Source: Cloacibacillus sp.
Lineage (GTDB): Bacteria; Synergistota; Synergistia; Synergistales; Synergistaceae
NCBI GenBank assembly: GCA_036655895.1
Contig: JAVVPF010000031.1
Coordinates: 1-36,758 of the forward strand
Reading direction: 5' to 3'
DNA length: 36,758 nt
Shown: positions 6,700-14,660 of the stretch, piece by piece
Layout: each line of letters opens with the position of its first letter
Numbering within the stretch: the first letter of the stretch is position 1
Position numbers and translations under genes: made by a program
Notes under the pieces: model-generated
Database searches by the model: none
The model's input: only the letters and a program-made list of their open reading frames with translations
Told to the model about the DNA's origin: nothing

Positions 6700-7436
6700 G
6701 CGCCGCCGTGATCGGCTTCATTAAATATCCAATAAAGCCCAAGCGTGCCTTCGCCGCATGAAAGTTTAGCGGTGCGGCCGCCCTCTAAGCGGTTGCTTAT
6801 GGAATAGGGCCGCGAATATTGAAGTTCGGCGCATTCGAGCGGCCACCTCACTCCGGTGAAGGTAACTCGCGCGCACCGCGGCGAAAACGGAATAACCGAA
6901 AGCGCTTTGGGCGCAGTCTCGAATGTCACGGAGGCGTGCTCTTCGCTTTGTAAAAAAAGCATTGCCTCACGGTCGTCCGCTATGCAAAAAGGAACGCAGC
7001 CGACAGGCGAGTTCAAAAAAGAGAGTACGACGCTCCATAAATGGTCGAATCTGCCTCCAAAGGCTCCAGTCAGGATTATATTTTTCTTTTGATTTTTGTG
7101 TTCCCTGGCACAAATCTCAAGCGCAAGCTGAAAATCCGTCAAATCTTTTTCGCTGTCAAAGCGGTGCACCGGCACATTTTTTTCTTCCGCCCAGCGCCAG
7201 CTTTCGCGGCTTGCGCTGTCTCCGTCGCCTATGAGCATGTCGGGGACGAGGCCCGCGGCGCGGCATACCTCTATCCCCTTGTCGACGGCCCACACCTTAG
7301 AAAAACAGGAAAGCGACGAAAGCCACGCAGCAGACGGCGCTCTGCCGCCAAGCACCATCAGCAGGCAGTCCGCGCCCTCCGCGTTTGTTTCGACGACGGC
7401 TCCGGGAAACGCCGCGCAAAACACGGGCGCGCTCAT
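6690..7436 (-). CDS. thiN: Thiamine pyrophosphokinase
   Basis: A 248-residue enzyme that transfers pyrophosphate from ATP to thiamine to give TPP. Family marks visible: PDMLIGDGDS (the GDxDS motif), EKDLTDFQLALE (the KDxTDxxxA motif), then TGAFGGRFDHLWSVV (the GxxGGRxDH motif). The C-terminal part fits the B1-binding domain (SVIPFSPRC..VTFTGVRWPLE). The ATG at 7436 overlaps the stop of thiT (ATGA), which makes this start more credible than longer readings of the same frame. Together with ThiT it makes a complete route from external thiamine to TPP, behind one TPP riboswitch. Confidence 0.93.
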   Translation of the reverse strand: MSAPVFCAAFPGAVVETNAEGADCLLMVLGGRAPSAAWLSSLSCFSKVWAVDKGIEVCRAAGLVPDMLIGDGDSASRESWRWAEEKNVPVHRFDSEKDLTDFQLALEICAREHKNQKKNIILTGAFGGRFDHLWSVVLSFLNSPVGCVPFCIADDREAMLFLQSEEHASVTFETAPKALSVIPFSPRCARVTFTGVRWPLECAELQYSRPYSISNRLEGGRTAKLSCGEGTLGLYWIFNEADHGGAPL

Positions 7437-7936
7437 CGTCCGAATTTCTCGAGCTTCGGCGTTATCAGGTATACGAGCGCCAGCAGTATCGCAGTCTCTG
7501 GAATGCAACTGCTTGCGTTGTATACGGCGGAATAGAGCCACACGTTCGTGCCGGCTGGAGCGTAGGCTGCAAAAAATACGACGCCTGAAAGCACAGCCGC
7601 CGCGAAATTCGCAAAGCAGGCCGCGATGACGCCAAGCCATTTCCGGTGCGGAAAAAAGCCCGCGACGCCCACGAGAGCGTAGGCTACAGGGTAGTCCAGC
7701 AGCGCCTGCGCGGGATGCACGACGTAGCCGCCGAGCATGAGCCTAAGCAGCCCTGTTACGGCGCCGGCCAGCATGCCGTATCTGCCTCCGTTTCTAAAGG
7801 CAAAGATAAGAAGCGGCAAAAGCCCTAGGCTTACGGAGCCTCCCTGCGGCATCGTAAAGAGCTTAAAGTATGAGAGCACTATCGAAAAAGCGATGGAGAG
7901 AGCTCCCTCAACTAGCACGCGAAGCGGTATCTTCAT
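7433..7936 (-). CDS. thiT: ECF thiamine transporter substrate-binding subunit ThiT
   Basis: A 167-residue, six-helix membrane protein of the ThiT/YuaJ family, the S component that binds thiamine and works with the shared ECF ATPase module (not in this window). Characteristic features are the N-terminal helix with LSYFKLFTMPQGGSVSLG.LPL and the conserved FRNGGRYGMLAGAVTGLL segment. The ATG at 7936 was chosen because GGGGGA precedes it; a longer reading starting at 7993 would begin inside the TPP riboswitch. Translation is probably controlled: the Shine-Dalgarno region can pair with CCCCTTTCA just upstream. It overlaps thiN by four bases. Confidence 0.9.
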   Translation of the reverse strand: MKIPLRVLVEGALSIAFSIVLSYFKLFTMPQGGSVSLGLLPLLIFAFRNGGRYGMLAGAVTGLLRLMLGGYVVHPAQALLDYPVAYALVGVAGFFPHRKWLGVIAACFANFAAAVLSGVVFFAAYAPAGTNVWLYSAVYNASSCIPETAILLALVYLITPKLEKFGR

Positions 7937-7987
7937 AGGTATTCCCCCTGTCTTTTCATCGGTGAAAGGGGCGGTAAATGGAAATTC

Positions 7988-8076
7988 CTTCATCTCCCTG
8001 CGGCGGCATTACCCGTATCAGGTTCAAAGGGTCATGACTTTCGTCAATTTCTCAGCCTTTCGACTCCCCCGATGTG
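7988..8076 (-). promoter_or_regulatory. TPP riboswitch of thiT-thiN
   Basis: On the minus strand: GGGGGAGTC, GGCTGAGA (pyrimidine-sensing side), then CCCTTTGAACCTGATACGGG and TAATGCCGCCGCAGGGAGATG, which is the complete conserved core of the THI-box aptamer, closed by CATC/GATG. The downstream stretch to the thiT start can form a hairpin over the ribosome binding site, so control is probably translational. Confidence 0.95.
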
Positions 8077-8082
8077 TCACCT

Positions 8083-8111
8083 GTTTTATCAAGCGGCGGC
8101 TCATTTGTCAA
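8083..8111 (-). promoter_or_regulatory. Promoter of thiT-thiN
   Basis: On the minus strand TTGACA (8111-8106) and TAAAAC (8088-8083), with a 17-base spacer. The -35 box is one half of the palindrome at 8104-8120 and lies directly beside the -35 box of the divergent thiD promoter. Confidence 0.7.
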
Positions 8112-8112
8112 G

Positions 8113-8143
8113 TTGACAAAAAGGCGCGAAAGGCAAATAATAC
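8113..8143 (+). promoter_or_regulatory. Promoter of thiD-thiM-thiE-thiW
   Basis: TTGACA at 8113-8118 with AATAAT (8136-8141, 17-base spacer) or TAATAC (8138-8143, 19-base spacer). It is separated from the divergent thiT -35 box by one base. Confidence 0.7.
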
Positions 8144-8149
8144 ACTCGG

Positions 8150-8270
8150 ACTCCGGGGGAGCTTTGAAGCTGAGAGGAAGTACCTGGGCTCTGATTATGG
8201 TGCATATAATCAGCGGCTCTACTACTTCGACCCCACACACCTGATCCGGCCAATACCGGCGTAGGGAGCG
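8150..8270 (+). promoter_or_regulatory. TPP riboswitch of the thiD operon
   Basis: CTCCGGGGGAGCTTTGAAGC, then GCTGAGAGGAAG, a long P3 extension (about 8187-8222), CTTCGACCCCACACACCTGAT, and CCGGCCAATACCGGCGTAGGGAG form the whole THI-box core. It lies upstream of a strong terminator and the thiD start, so transcription attenuation by TPP is expected. Confidence 0.95.
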
Positions 8271-8292
8271 AGGAATATTTTTTAAAAATTAT

Positions 8293-8323
8293 CCCCGCTC
8301 TGAAAAGGGCGGGGCATTTTTTT
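8293..8323 (+). terminator. Riboswitch terminator ahead of thiD
   Basis: CCCCGC at 8293-8298 pairs with GCGGGG at 8309-8314, followed by CATTTTTTTA. Position and strength fit the off-state terminator of the TPP riboswitch. Confidence 0.85.
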
Positions 8324-8358
8324 ATCTTGACGATATTTACATGAAGAGGGGATTTTTT

Positions 8359-9189
8359 GTGAGACATGGAATATACAGGGGCATAACTATGACGGTCGCG
8401 GGCAGCGATTCTGGGGGAGGAGCCGGAATACAGGCGGACCTCAAGACGTTTGCTGCGCTCAAGGTGTTTGGAACGAGCGCTATAACCGCGGTTACGATAC
8501 AAAATTCACTGGGCGTCACAGGATTTCACTGCGTGCCGCCGGAGGTCATCACCGCGCAGATACTGGCCGTGGGCAAAGATTTTCCTGTGGACGCGGTGAA
8601 GACTGGAATGCTCGGAAGCCGCGCGGCGGTCGCGGCGGCGGCTGAGGCTTTTAGCGAGCTTGGCGTGACAAAGCTTGTAGTAGACCCGGTGATGGTTGCG
8701 CAAAGCGGCGACTCGCTGCTGGCGGATGAGGCGGTGGAGGCCGTGAGGAATATTATCGTACCTATGGCGCTCATCGTAACGCCGAATCTGCCCGAGGCCG
8801 AAAAACTGACCGGCATGAAAATATCGGACGTCGAGGATATGACGGCTGCGGCGCATGAGATAGCAAAGCTCGGCTGCCGCGCTGTGCTTGTGAAGGGCGG
8901 ACATCTTTCGGGCGAACCCGACATCATTACGGATGTGCTGCTTGCCGACGGGCAGCTGACGCTGTTGCAGGACAGGCGCATCGAGACTGCGGCAAACCAC
9001 GGCACGGGCTGTACGCTGAGCTCGGCTATCGCGGCGGAGCTTGCGGCGGGCTGCGGCCTTTTTGAGGCTGTGACGCGCGCCAGAAAATACCTGCGCGCGG
9101 GACTTTCCCACGGCGTAACAGCCGGGCACGGAGCGGGATGTCTGGGACACGCTGTCGTCATGCCGTGGATAGAGAGCACAAATGGCTAA
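8359..9189 (+). CDS. thiD: Hydroxymethylpyrimidine/phosphomethylpyrimidine kinase
   Basis: About 276 residues; phosphorylates HMP to HMP-P and then HMP-PP for thiamine synthesis. [21 protein letters not shown] is the family N-terminus and [17 protein letters not shown] the C-terminal anion-hole and catalytic region; [14 protein letters not shown] and [10 protein letters not shown] are further matches. The start is uncertain. GTG at 8359 is preferred because AGAGGGG lies 7-8 bases before it; ATG at 8341 has no visible ribosome binding site, and ATG at 8389 would give the shortest form with AGGGG upstream. It is the first gene of the plus-strand thiamine operon and overlaps thiM by eight bases. 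Confidence 0.95.
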   Translation: MRHGIYRGITMTVAGSDSGGGAGIQADLKTFAALKVFGTSAITAVTIQNSLGVTGFHCVPPEVITAQILAVGKDFPVDAVKTGMLGSRAAVAAAAEAFSELGVTKLVVDPVMVAQSGDSLLADEAVEAVRNIIVPMALIVTPNLPEAEKLTGMKISDVEDMTAAAHEIAKLGCRAVLVKGGHLSGEPDIITDVLLADGQLTLLQDRRIETAANHGTGCTLSSAIAAELAAGCGLFEAVTRARKYLRAGLSHGVTAGHGAGCLGHAVVMPWIESTNG

Positions 9190-9928
9190 GCCGCTCATTT
9201 ATCAGATAACGAACACCGTCTCGGCGCAGATGCAGGCCGACTGCACGGCGCTGCTTGGCGGCCTTTCGATAATGTCGCGAAATGTCCGTGAGGCAAAGCA
9301 GATAGCGGAGGCAAGCGACGCCCTGCTGATAAACATCGGAACGCCGCCTGAAAACGCGCTTGAACTCTATTGCGAGGCGGCCTCTGGCGCCTCATCGAAG
9401 GGGCGTCCGATGGCGCTTGACCTTGTAGGCTTTGGCTTTTCAGATTTTCGGACACACGCGGCTAAGGAACTTCTTTCAAAATTTAAGTTTTCCGTGGTCA
9501 AGGGCAACCACGCGGAGATAGCTGCGCTCTGCGGAAGGGCCGCCGCGCCGCGCGGCGTATCGTGCGACGGCGCGGAAAAAGAAATGGCCGCAGTGACGAA
9601 AGAATGCGCGGCGCATCTAGGCTGCGTCGTCTTTGCCACAGGCGCGCAGGATTTCGTGTCGGACGGCGAGCGTGATTTCATAATTGGCGGCGGCTCCGCG
9701 CTTATGAACAGAACAAGCGGCTTCGGCTGCGCGCTGGGGAGCGCCGCTGCGTTGTTTTGCGCAAACCAGCGGCCGCTTGACGCGTCGCGCCGCGCGCTGC
9801 GGCTTTTCAGAGGCGCGGCGCACAAGGCCGAAAGAACTGCAAAGGGCGCGTACAGTTTTAGGATAAATTTTATGGACATGCTGGCGGAGTTGTCGGATGC
9901 GAAGGAGCGTACCAAAAATGGGCGTTGA
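9182..9928 (+). CDS. thiM: Hydroxyethylthiazole kinase (divergent ThiM)
   Basis: A 248-residue ribokinase-fold protein that should phosphorylate hydroxyethylthiazole in thiazole salvage. It keeps the family plan: N-terminal ITN, ALLINIGT, LDLVGFGFS in place of the usual LDPVGVGAT, VVKGNHAEIAAL in place of RGNASEI, and SGFGCALGSAAALFCA near the C-terminus, with the catalytic-loop GxGC. Several otherwise common residues are changed, including the usual N-terminal 'GASPxM' block. Position between thiD and thiE, with overlaps at both ends, supports the assignment. Confidence 0.87.
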   Translation: MAKPLIYQITNTVSAQMQADCTALLGGLSIMSRNVREAKQIAEASDALLINIGTPPENALELYCEAASGASSKGRPMALDLVGFGFSDFRTHAAKELLSKFKFSVVKGNHAEIAALCGRAAAPRGVSCDGAEKEMAAVTKECAAHLGCVVFATGAQDFVSDGERDFIIGGGSALMNRTSGFGCALGSAAALFCANQRPLDASRRALRLFRGAAHKAERTAKGAYSFRINFMDMLAELSDAKERTKNGR

Positions 9929-10574
9929 CCGTAAAAAACTTGCCGAAAGGCTGAAACTTTATCTTATCTGCGGCGAGGGCAAAAGTCCCGCGGAAAACCT
10001 GCGGATAGTTGAGGCGGCGCTTGCAGGCGGCGTCACCGCCGTGCAGCTTCGCGTCAAAAGCTGGAGCGGGCGCGACTGCTACCATACCGCGCTTGCAATG
10101 AAAGAGCTGTGCCGCGCGGCGGGCGCGCTTTTTATCATAAACGACAGGCTTGACGCGGCGCTTGCCGCTGGCGCGGACGGCGTCCACTTAGGACAGAGCG
10201 ACCTTCCGATAGACGCAGCCAGACGCGTGGCGGCAGAGGGCTTCATCATCGGCGGCACCGCGCGGACGCCGGAGCTTGCGCGCGAGGCAAAAAGACTTGG
10301 CGCGGATTACATCGGCTGCGGCGCGGCCTTTGCCACCGGCACGAAAAACGACGCCGTGGTGATAGGGCCGGAGGGCATAGCGCAAACGCTTGCTTGCGCA
10401 GACATTCCCTCCGTGGCCATTGGCGGCATAGAGATATCCAATATCGCGGGGCTTGCGGGCTGCGGCTGTTCGGGCATATCGCTTTCAGGGGCGATAATGA
10501 ACTCAGACGACCCGGCAGCGGTCGCGCGGGCGCTTATAAAAGAAATCGACGGGAGCTTGCGCGCCCGGTCATAA
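9918..10574 (+). CDS. thiE: Thiamine phosphate synthase
   Basis: About 218 residues, a TIM barrel that condenses HMP-PP with thiazole phosphate to thiamine phosphate. LYLICGEG, VTAVQLRVKSWSGRD, LFIINDRLDAALAAGADGVHLGQSDLP and IGGTARTPELA are the expected family blocks; ADYIGCGAAFATGTKNDA covers the phosphate- and pyrimidine-contacting loop. The ATG at 9918 has GAAGGAG nine bases before it, so it is preferred to an in-frame ATG at 9897. It overlaps the thiM stop by 11 bases, consistent with coupled translation. Confidence 0.95.
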   Translation: MGVDRKKLAERLKLYLICGEGKSPAENLRIVEAALAGGVTAVQLRVKSWSGRDCYHTALAMKELCRAAGALFIINDRLDAALAAGADGVHLGQSDLPIDAARRVAAEGFIIGGTARTPELAREAKRLGADYIGCGAAFATGTKNDAVVIGPEGIAQTLACADIPSVAIGGIEISNIAGLAGCGCSGISLSGAIMNSDDPAAVARALIKEIDGSLRARS

Positions 10575-10597
10575 TTTATATCCAGGAGGTCATTAAG

Positions 10598-11149
10598 ATG
10601 CAGAACGACGCGAAACAAAATGATATGAAAAATGATGTGAAAAGGATTTTATTTAAAAAGGCGGTGCTTGCCGGCATTCTTGCCGCGGCGGGCGTGGTGC
10701 TTTCAGTCGTATCCATTCCCATAGGGCCTACGAAGTGCTTCCCTTTCCAGCACACCATCAACGTAGTGGCGGGGATACTTCTTGGCCCGTGGTGGGCGGC
10801 GGGGGCCGCGTTTACGACGAGCGTCATCAGAAACATGATGGGGACGGGAAGTCTTTTCGCCTTTCCCGGCAGCATCTTTGGAGCGCTCTTTGTTGGATTT
10901 GCCGCAAAAGCGCTTCCTTCAAAGTATAAGGCTTTCGCCGCGTGCGCAGAGCCGGCCGGCACCGGCATAGTGGGCGCGTGGGTCGCGGCGCAGCTGCTTG
11001 GCCCCGCCATCGGCAAAAACGTCGGTTTTATCTTCCTCTCCGGCTCTTTTCTCATGAGCTGCGTGCCAGGAGCCGCGATAGGCGCGCTTTTGGTCTGCTG
11101 TCTGCAAAAGCGCATGGCTATATCGCGCACCTTTGGAGCTATGATCTAA
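10598..11149 (+). CDS. thiW: ECF transporter S component ThiW (thiazole uptake)
   Basis: A 183-residue membrane protein of the ThiW family, predicted to bind hydroxyethylthiazole and to use the shared ECF energising module. VSIPIGPTKCFPFQHTINVV, AGILLGPWWAAGAAFTTSVIRNMMGTGSLFAFPGSIFGAL and the closing GSFLMSCVPGAAIGALL are typical ThiW sequence. The ATG at 10598 follows CAGGAGG. It is the last gene of the TPP-controlled operon, next to thiM, its functional partner. No clear terminator was found in the 51 bases before the convergent coaE. Confidence 0.92.
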   Translation: MQNDAKQNDMKNDVKRILFKKAVLAGILAAAGVVLSVVSIPIGPTKCFPFQHTINVVAGILLGPWWAAGAAFTTSVIRNMMGTGSLFAFPGSIFGALFVGFAAKALPSKYKAFAACAEPAGTGIVGAWVAAQLLGPAIGKNVGFIFLSGSFLMSCVPGAAIGALLVCCLQKRMAISRTFGAMI

Positions 11150-11200
11150 GCCGCAGCGCGGTCGGCCGTGCCGCTTGTTCTGCCGTATGCGGCCGTCCGC

Positions 11201-11794
11201 TTATCCGCGCTTTGCCTTTACCGTTTCCAGTTCGCGCCAGACTTCGGCCGCCAGAGCACGCCATTCTTCCTCTGTGCCGGAGTTTGTGACGATTTTGTCG
11301 GCGCGCTTCATTTTTTCTTCCCGCGGCAGCAGTTTTGATTCGCGGCGTTTTATCTCTTCTGCGTTCCAGCTGCGCTTTGCGTTGCGTTCCGCGCGGCGTG
11401 CAAGCGGGGCCGCCGCGTATATAACGTAGTCCAGCCATTCGTCGTCGCCGCATTCGTAAAGGAGCGGTATCTCGACTACGACGACGCCTCCCGATGCCAG
11501 CGCCTCCGCTTTTATCTGCGCGTTTGTGCGTTTGTGAAGCAGTTCCGCGGCAAATTTATATTCTTCTTCGTCTGTGAATATTTTCTGCGCTATTTTTGAA
11601 TAGAGCTCGCGCCTGGGCGCGTCAAAAAAGCCTTCGCCCCAGCGTTTTTCGGCTTCGCACCGCACATCTGGCGCGTCCCACAGCGCGCGCGCGGCGCTGT
11701 CCGCGTCGATGATGTGCGCGCCCAGCACCCGCCACACGGAGCAGAGCGTGCTCTTACCAGCGCCAACGTCGCCCGTTAGCCCTATTATCGGCAC
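11201..11794 (-). CDS. coaE: Dephospho-CoA kinase
   Basis: A 197-residue P-loop kinase that carries out the last step of coenzyme A synthesis. GLTGDVGAGKST (residues about 5-16) is the Walker A loop, and IIDADSAARALWD matches the family's D-A-D block; VVEIPLLYECG and DYVIYAAAP follow in the expected order. The start at 11794 lies inside the end of the helicase gene (41 bases overlap), so the two are probably co-transcribed with translational coupling. Confidence 0.95.
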   Translation of the reverse strand: MPIIGLTGDVGAGKSTLCSVWRVLGAHIIDADSAARALWDAPDVRCEAEKRWGEGFFDAPRRELYSKIAQKIFTDEEEYKFAAELLHKRTNAQIKAEALASGGVVVVEIPLLYECGDDEWLDYVIYAAAPLARRAERNAKRSWNAEEIKRRESKLLPREEKMKRADKIVTNSGTEEEWRALAAEVWRELETVKAKRG

Positions 11795-13718
11795 GGTAAC
11801 CGCCTCCCTGCGTTTCGTCCGTATATTCTATTACGTCCTTTGGGATCTCGCCGATGAAGCGCGACATCGGGTTGCGCTGGATGCCGCCAAAGAGCAGACG
11901 GCTTGACGCGCAGCTTATGTAAAGCTGCTCCCGCGCTCGCGTCATGCCCACGTAGCAGAGGCGGCGCTCCTCCGAAATATCGCCCTCCCCCGCCACGGCG
12001 CGCGCGCCGGGAAAAATCCCCTCTTCAAGTCCAACGAGAAATACTATCGGAAATTCCAGCCCTTTCGCCGCGTGCAGCGTCAGCATGTTTACGGCGTCTT
12101 CCTGCTCCTGTGCAGAATCCTGATCCGTGATGAGCGGTATCTCCGTCAGCGCCTGTTCGACGTCGCTTTCAGGCGGCACTATGGAGAGCAGTTCCAGCAC
12201 GTTTTCAAGGCGTTCCTCCCAGTCGTCGGGATATTCTTCGCGCAGATAGGCGTCGTAGCCGTTGACCTCCGTGATGGTGCGCACCGCGTCGCCTATGTTT
12301 TCTTTATTTTCGAGGATGGCTATCATGTCCGCCGCAAGCGCTTTCACGCCGTTTGCCTGCTTGCCTTTGAGCCCTGCGCCGTTTTCGTGCAGCTCGCGCC
12401 ATATATCTTGGGCCTCTGCCGCCTCCATGGAATTTATTTTTTCGCCTACGAGCTCAAGGCTCTTTTTGCCAAGGCCGCGCACAGGAATGTTTCCGACTCT
12501 GCCAAGCGATAGCATGTCGCGCGGGTTTACGGAAAGACGCAGCATGGAGAGGGCGTCTTTTACCTCAGCGCGTTCGTAGAAGGCGACGCCGCGTATGACC
12601 CTGTAAGGTATCGCGCGTTCCAGCAAAGCCTGCTCTATGCCGCGGCTTAGGACGTTCATGCGGTACAATATCGCCATCTCTTTGTATCGGTAGCCGTCGT
12701 CATGCAGCGCCTCTATTTTTTTCGCTATCCATTCCGCCTCCTGAGAGTCCATGGAAACGCGGCGCACCTTTATAGCGCTTCCCATATCTGACGCCGTCCA
12801 AAGGTCTTTAGGGTGGCGGTCGTCGTTGTTTTTGATGACGCCGTTTGCGCCGGCCAGAATGTTGCCAGTCGAACGATAGTTCTGGTCCAGTATAGTCATC
12901 TTCGCGCCTTTGAAGTCGCGTTCAAAGTTCAATATCATGCTCATCTCCGCGCCGCGCCAGCCGTATATCGACTGGTCGGGGTCGCCTACTACCATTATTT
13001 TGCGCCCAGCGTCTACAAGTATGCGCAAAAGCAGATACTGCGGATGGTTGACGTCCTGATACTCGTCTACCAGTATCCAGTCGTATCTCCCGCGCTCGTG
13101 TTCCAGCACCTCTTTGTCCGTTGCAAGTATGCGCAGCGGCAGCACCATGAGGTCGTCAAAGTCAAGCGCGCCCTGCGCTTTGAGCGAACGCGAGTAGGCG
13201 TCGTAAAGGGAGCGCCAGCGCTCGTCTATCTTAGGCGCGCCAGTCACTGGGTTTGATTTTGTTTTTGCTTCGGATATAAGTTCAAGCGCGGAAGAGACGT
13301 CAAGCCGCTTCGGGTCGATGTTGAGTTCCGCCATCGCGCGTTTTACTACGGATTTTGTGTCGTTTCTATCAAAGATTACGAAGGGGTACGGATGGCCCGC
13401 GCGCCGCATCGCCTCTTGATACCTGTGCAGGAAGCGGAGGCCGTAGGCGTGGAAGGTGGCCAGTTCCAGCCCCTGAAGGTTGCCGTCCATCATAGCCTCG
13501 GCGCGTCCGCGCATTTCGCGCGCCGCCTTGTTTGTAAAGGTGAGCGCGAGTATGCGCCACGGACGGACTCCCTGCTCCTGTATCAGATAGGCTATCTTTG
13601 TGGTCAACACCTTCGTTTTGCCGCTGCCCGCGCCGGCCAGCACCACCTGCGGCCCGGCGCAGTAGGCGACGGCTTCGCGCTGGCGCGGGTTCAGAGAATC
13701 AGTCAGTTCACATGCCAT
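11754..13718 (-). CDS. pcrA: UvrD/PcrA-type superfamily 1 DNA helicase
   Basis: A 654-residue ATP-dependent 3'-5' DNA helicase for repair and replication restart. Motifs in order: NPRQREAV (Q motif), GAGSGKT (residues 29-35, Walker A), LTFTNKAAREMRGR (Ia), ILVDEYQDVN (Walker B), VGDPDQSIYGWRGA (III), DQNYRST (IV), LTLHAAKGLEFPIVFLVGLEEGIFPG (V) and ERRLCYVGMTRAREQLYIS (VI). It is about 70-100 residues shorter than typical PcrA, mostly at the C-terminus. The ATG at 13718 has AAGGACG upstream. It lies 35 bases after the C39-like peptidase gene and overlaps coaE. Confidence 0.94.
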   Translation of the reverse strand: MACELTDSLNPRQREAVAYCAGPQVVLAGAGSGKTKVLTTKIAYLIQEQGVRPWRILALTFTNKAAREMRGRAEAMMDGNLQGLELATFHAYGLRFLHRYQEAMRRAGHPYPFVIFDRNDTKSVVKRAMAELNIDPKRLDVSSALELISEAKTKSNPVTGAPKIDERWRSLYDAYSRSLKAQGALDFDDLMVLPLRILATDKEVLEHERGRYDWILVDEYQDVNHPQYLLLRILVDAGRKIMVVGDPDQSIYGWRGAEMSMILNFERDFKGAKMTILDQNYRSTGNILAGANGVIKNNDDRHPKDLWTASDMGSAIKVRRVSMDSQEAEWIAKKIEALHDDGYRYKEMAILYRMNVLSRGIEQALLERAIPYRVIRGVAFYERAEVKDALSMLRLSVNPRDMLSLGRVGNIPVRGLGKKSLELVGEKINSMEAAEAQDIWRELHENGAGLKGKQANGVKALAADMIAILENKENIGDAVRTITEVNGYDAYLREEYPDDWEERLENVLELLSIVPPESDVEQALTEIPLITDQDSAQEQEDAVNMLTLHAAKGLEFPIVFLVGLEEGIFPGARAVAGEGDISEERRLCYVGMTRAREQLYISCASSRLLFGGIQRNPMSRFIGEIPKDVIEYTDETQGGGYRADNRANGRRWRW

Positions 13719-13753
13719 ATATACACGTCCTTAAAGTTTATCGCGCGCCGCGG

Positions 13754-14518
13754 TTACGGCCGCGCCGTTATCCACTGCTGGATGCGCTCGGCCTTTGGAA
13801 GATATTCTATATCCTTCCACGTATAGAAGAAGCCGCTTGCGTTCTCTACGGTATAGCCGTCCTGATTGTGGTCCAGCACGTCGTACGGGTCCATAAAGAT
13901 AAGCACGTCGTCCTCGACATTTGCGGTCTTCATCGTGTCATAGCCGATGATGACGCGCCAGTGGCCGCCCCAGTACATGTTTTCGACAAAGACGGGCGTG
14001 CCCTCTTTGAGGTTTTTAACGACGAACTCCATAAAGGCCTTGGGGTCGTCAAAATCTCCGGCTTTGCCCTTCGGACGGTCAAGGCTCGACCGCACCTTCC
14101 AGCCTATCTCCTTAAAAAACTTTACCATGCCGCTGGTGGAGGTGCCCATCTCGCCGTTTGGCTTCGGCTTGTTTAGAGTGCCCATCAGGATGGCAAGCAT
14201 CTGTTCGTCATATTTTTTATTTCCGAAGTAGTCAAGGACGGTGAGCGCGGCGGCGGGGCCGCAGGTAGTCTCCGTCGTCTGCTGGTAGGTCGGGAAGTTA
14301 GATACGAAAGTTAGGCCGTCTGCGCTTTTCATCTCGTAAAAATCAGGCGCGGTGAAATACGGAGAGGCTTTAACATTTCCTGCGCCGTTGTAGGACGATG
14401 CGCCGGAGCTTTTTGTATCGAAATACGGCGGGTACGGCACGGTCCGCGCAGCCGCCGCCGGCATGGAAATGGCGAGTGTAATGAGCAGCGCCACCGCAAG
14501 ATGCTTGATTTTTATCAT
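13754..14518 (-). CDS. Secreted C39-like papain-fold peptidase
   Basis: A 254-residue exported protein with a signal peptide (residues 1-24, ending AAAA). QQTTETTCGPAAALTVLDYFG carries the probable catalytic Cys (86) in the Q..CGPA context of C39/C39-like peptidases; GGHWRVIIGYD supplies His 186 and FMDPYDVLDH Asp 210, in the expected order. There is no ABC transporter domain, so this is a free-standing periplasmic or surface enzyme; its substrate is unknown. The ATG has GAGGAGG upstream. A TATAAT on the minus strand (14570-14565) may be its own -10 box, because the hpf terminator separates it from hpf. Confidence 0.82.
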   Translation of the reverse strand: MIKIKHLAVALLITLAISMPAAAARTVPYPPYFDTKSSGASSYNGAGNVKASPYFTAPDFYEMKSADGLTFVSNFPTYQQTTETTCGPAAALTVLDYFGNKKYDEQMLAILMGTLNKPKPNGEMGTSTSGMVKFFKEIGWKVRSSLDRPKGKAGDFDDPKAFMEFVVKNLKEGTPVFVENMYWGGHWRVIIGYDTMKTANVEDDVLIFMDPYDVLDHNQDGYTVENASGFFYTWKDIEYLPKAERIQQWITARP

Positions 14519-14586
14519 TTTATTTTCCTCCTCAAGGTTCTGTCAGCTTGTAAATACAGGCTTCATTATAACTAAAAAGCTCTATA

Positions 14587-14620
14587 AAAAAAGCCCCCCG
14601 AAAGGGGGCTTTTTTTTCAT
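14587..14620. terminator. Bidirectional terminator after hpf
   Basis: AAAAAAGCCCCC and GGGGGCTTTTTTTT flank a GAAA loop, with A/T runs on both sides. It stops minus-strand transcription from hpf before the C39-like peptidase gene. Confidence 0.9.
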
Positions 14621-14660
14621 GACTGCCGTTTATGGATGTTGGCGCCTCGTATGACGCCTC

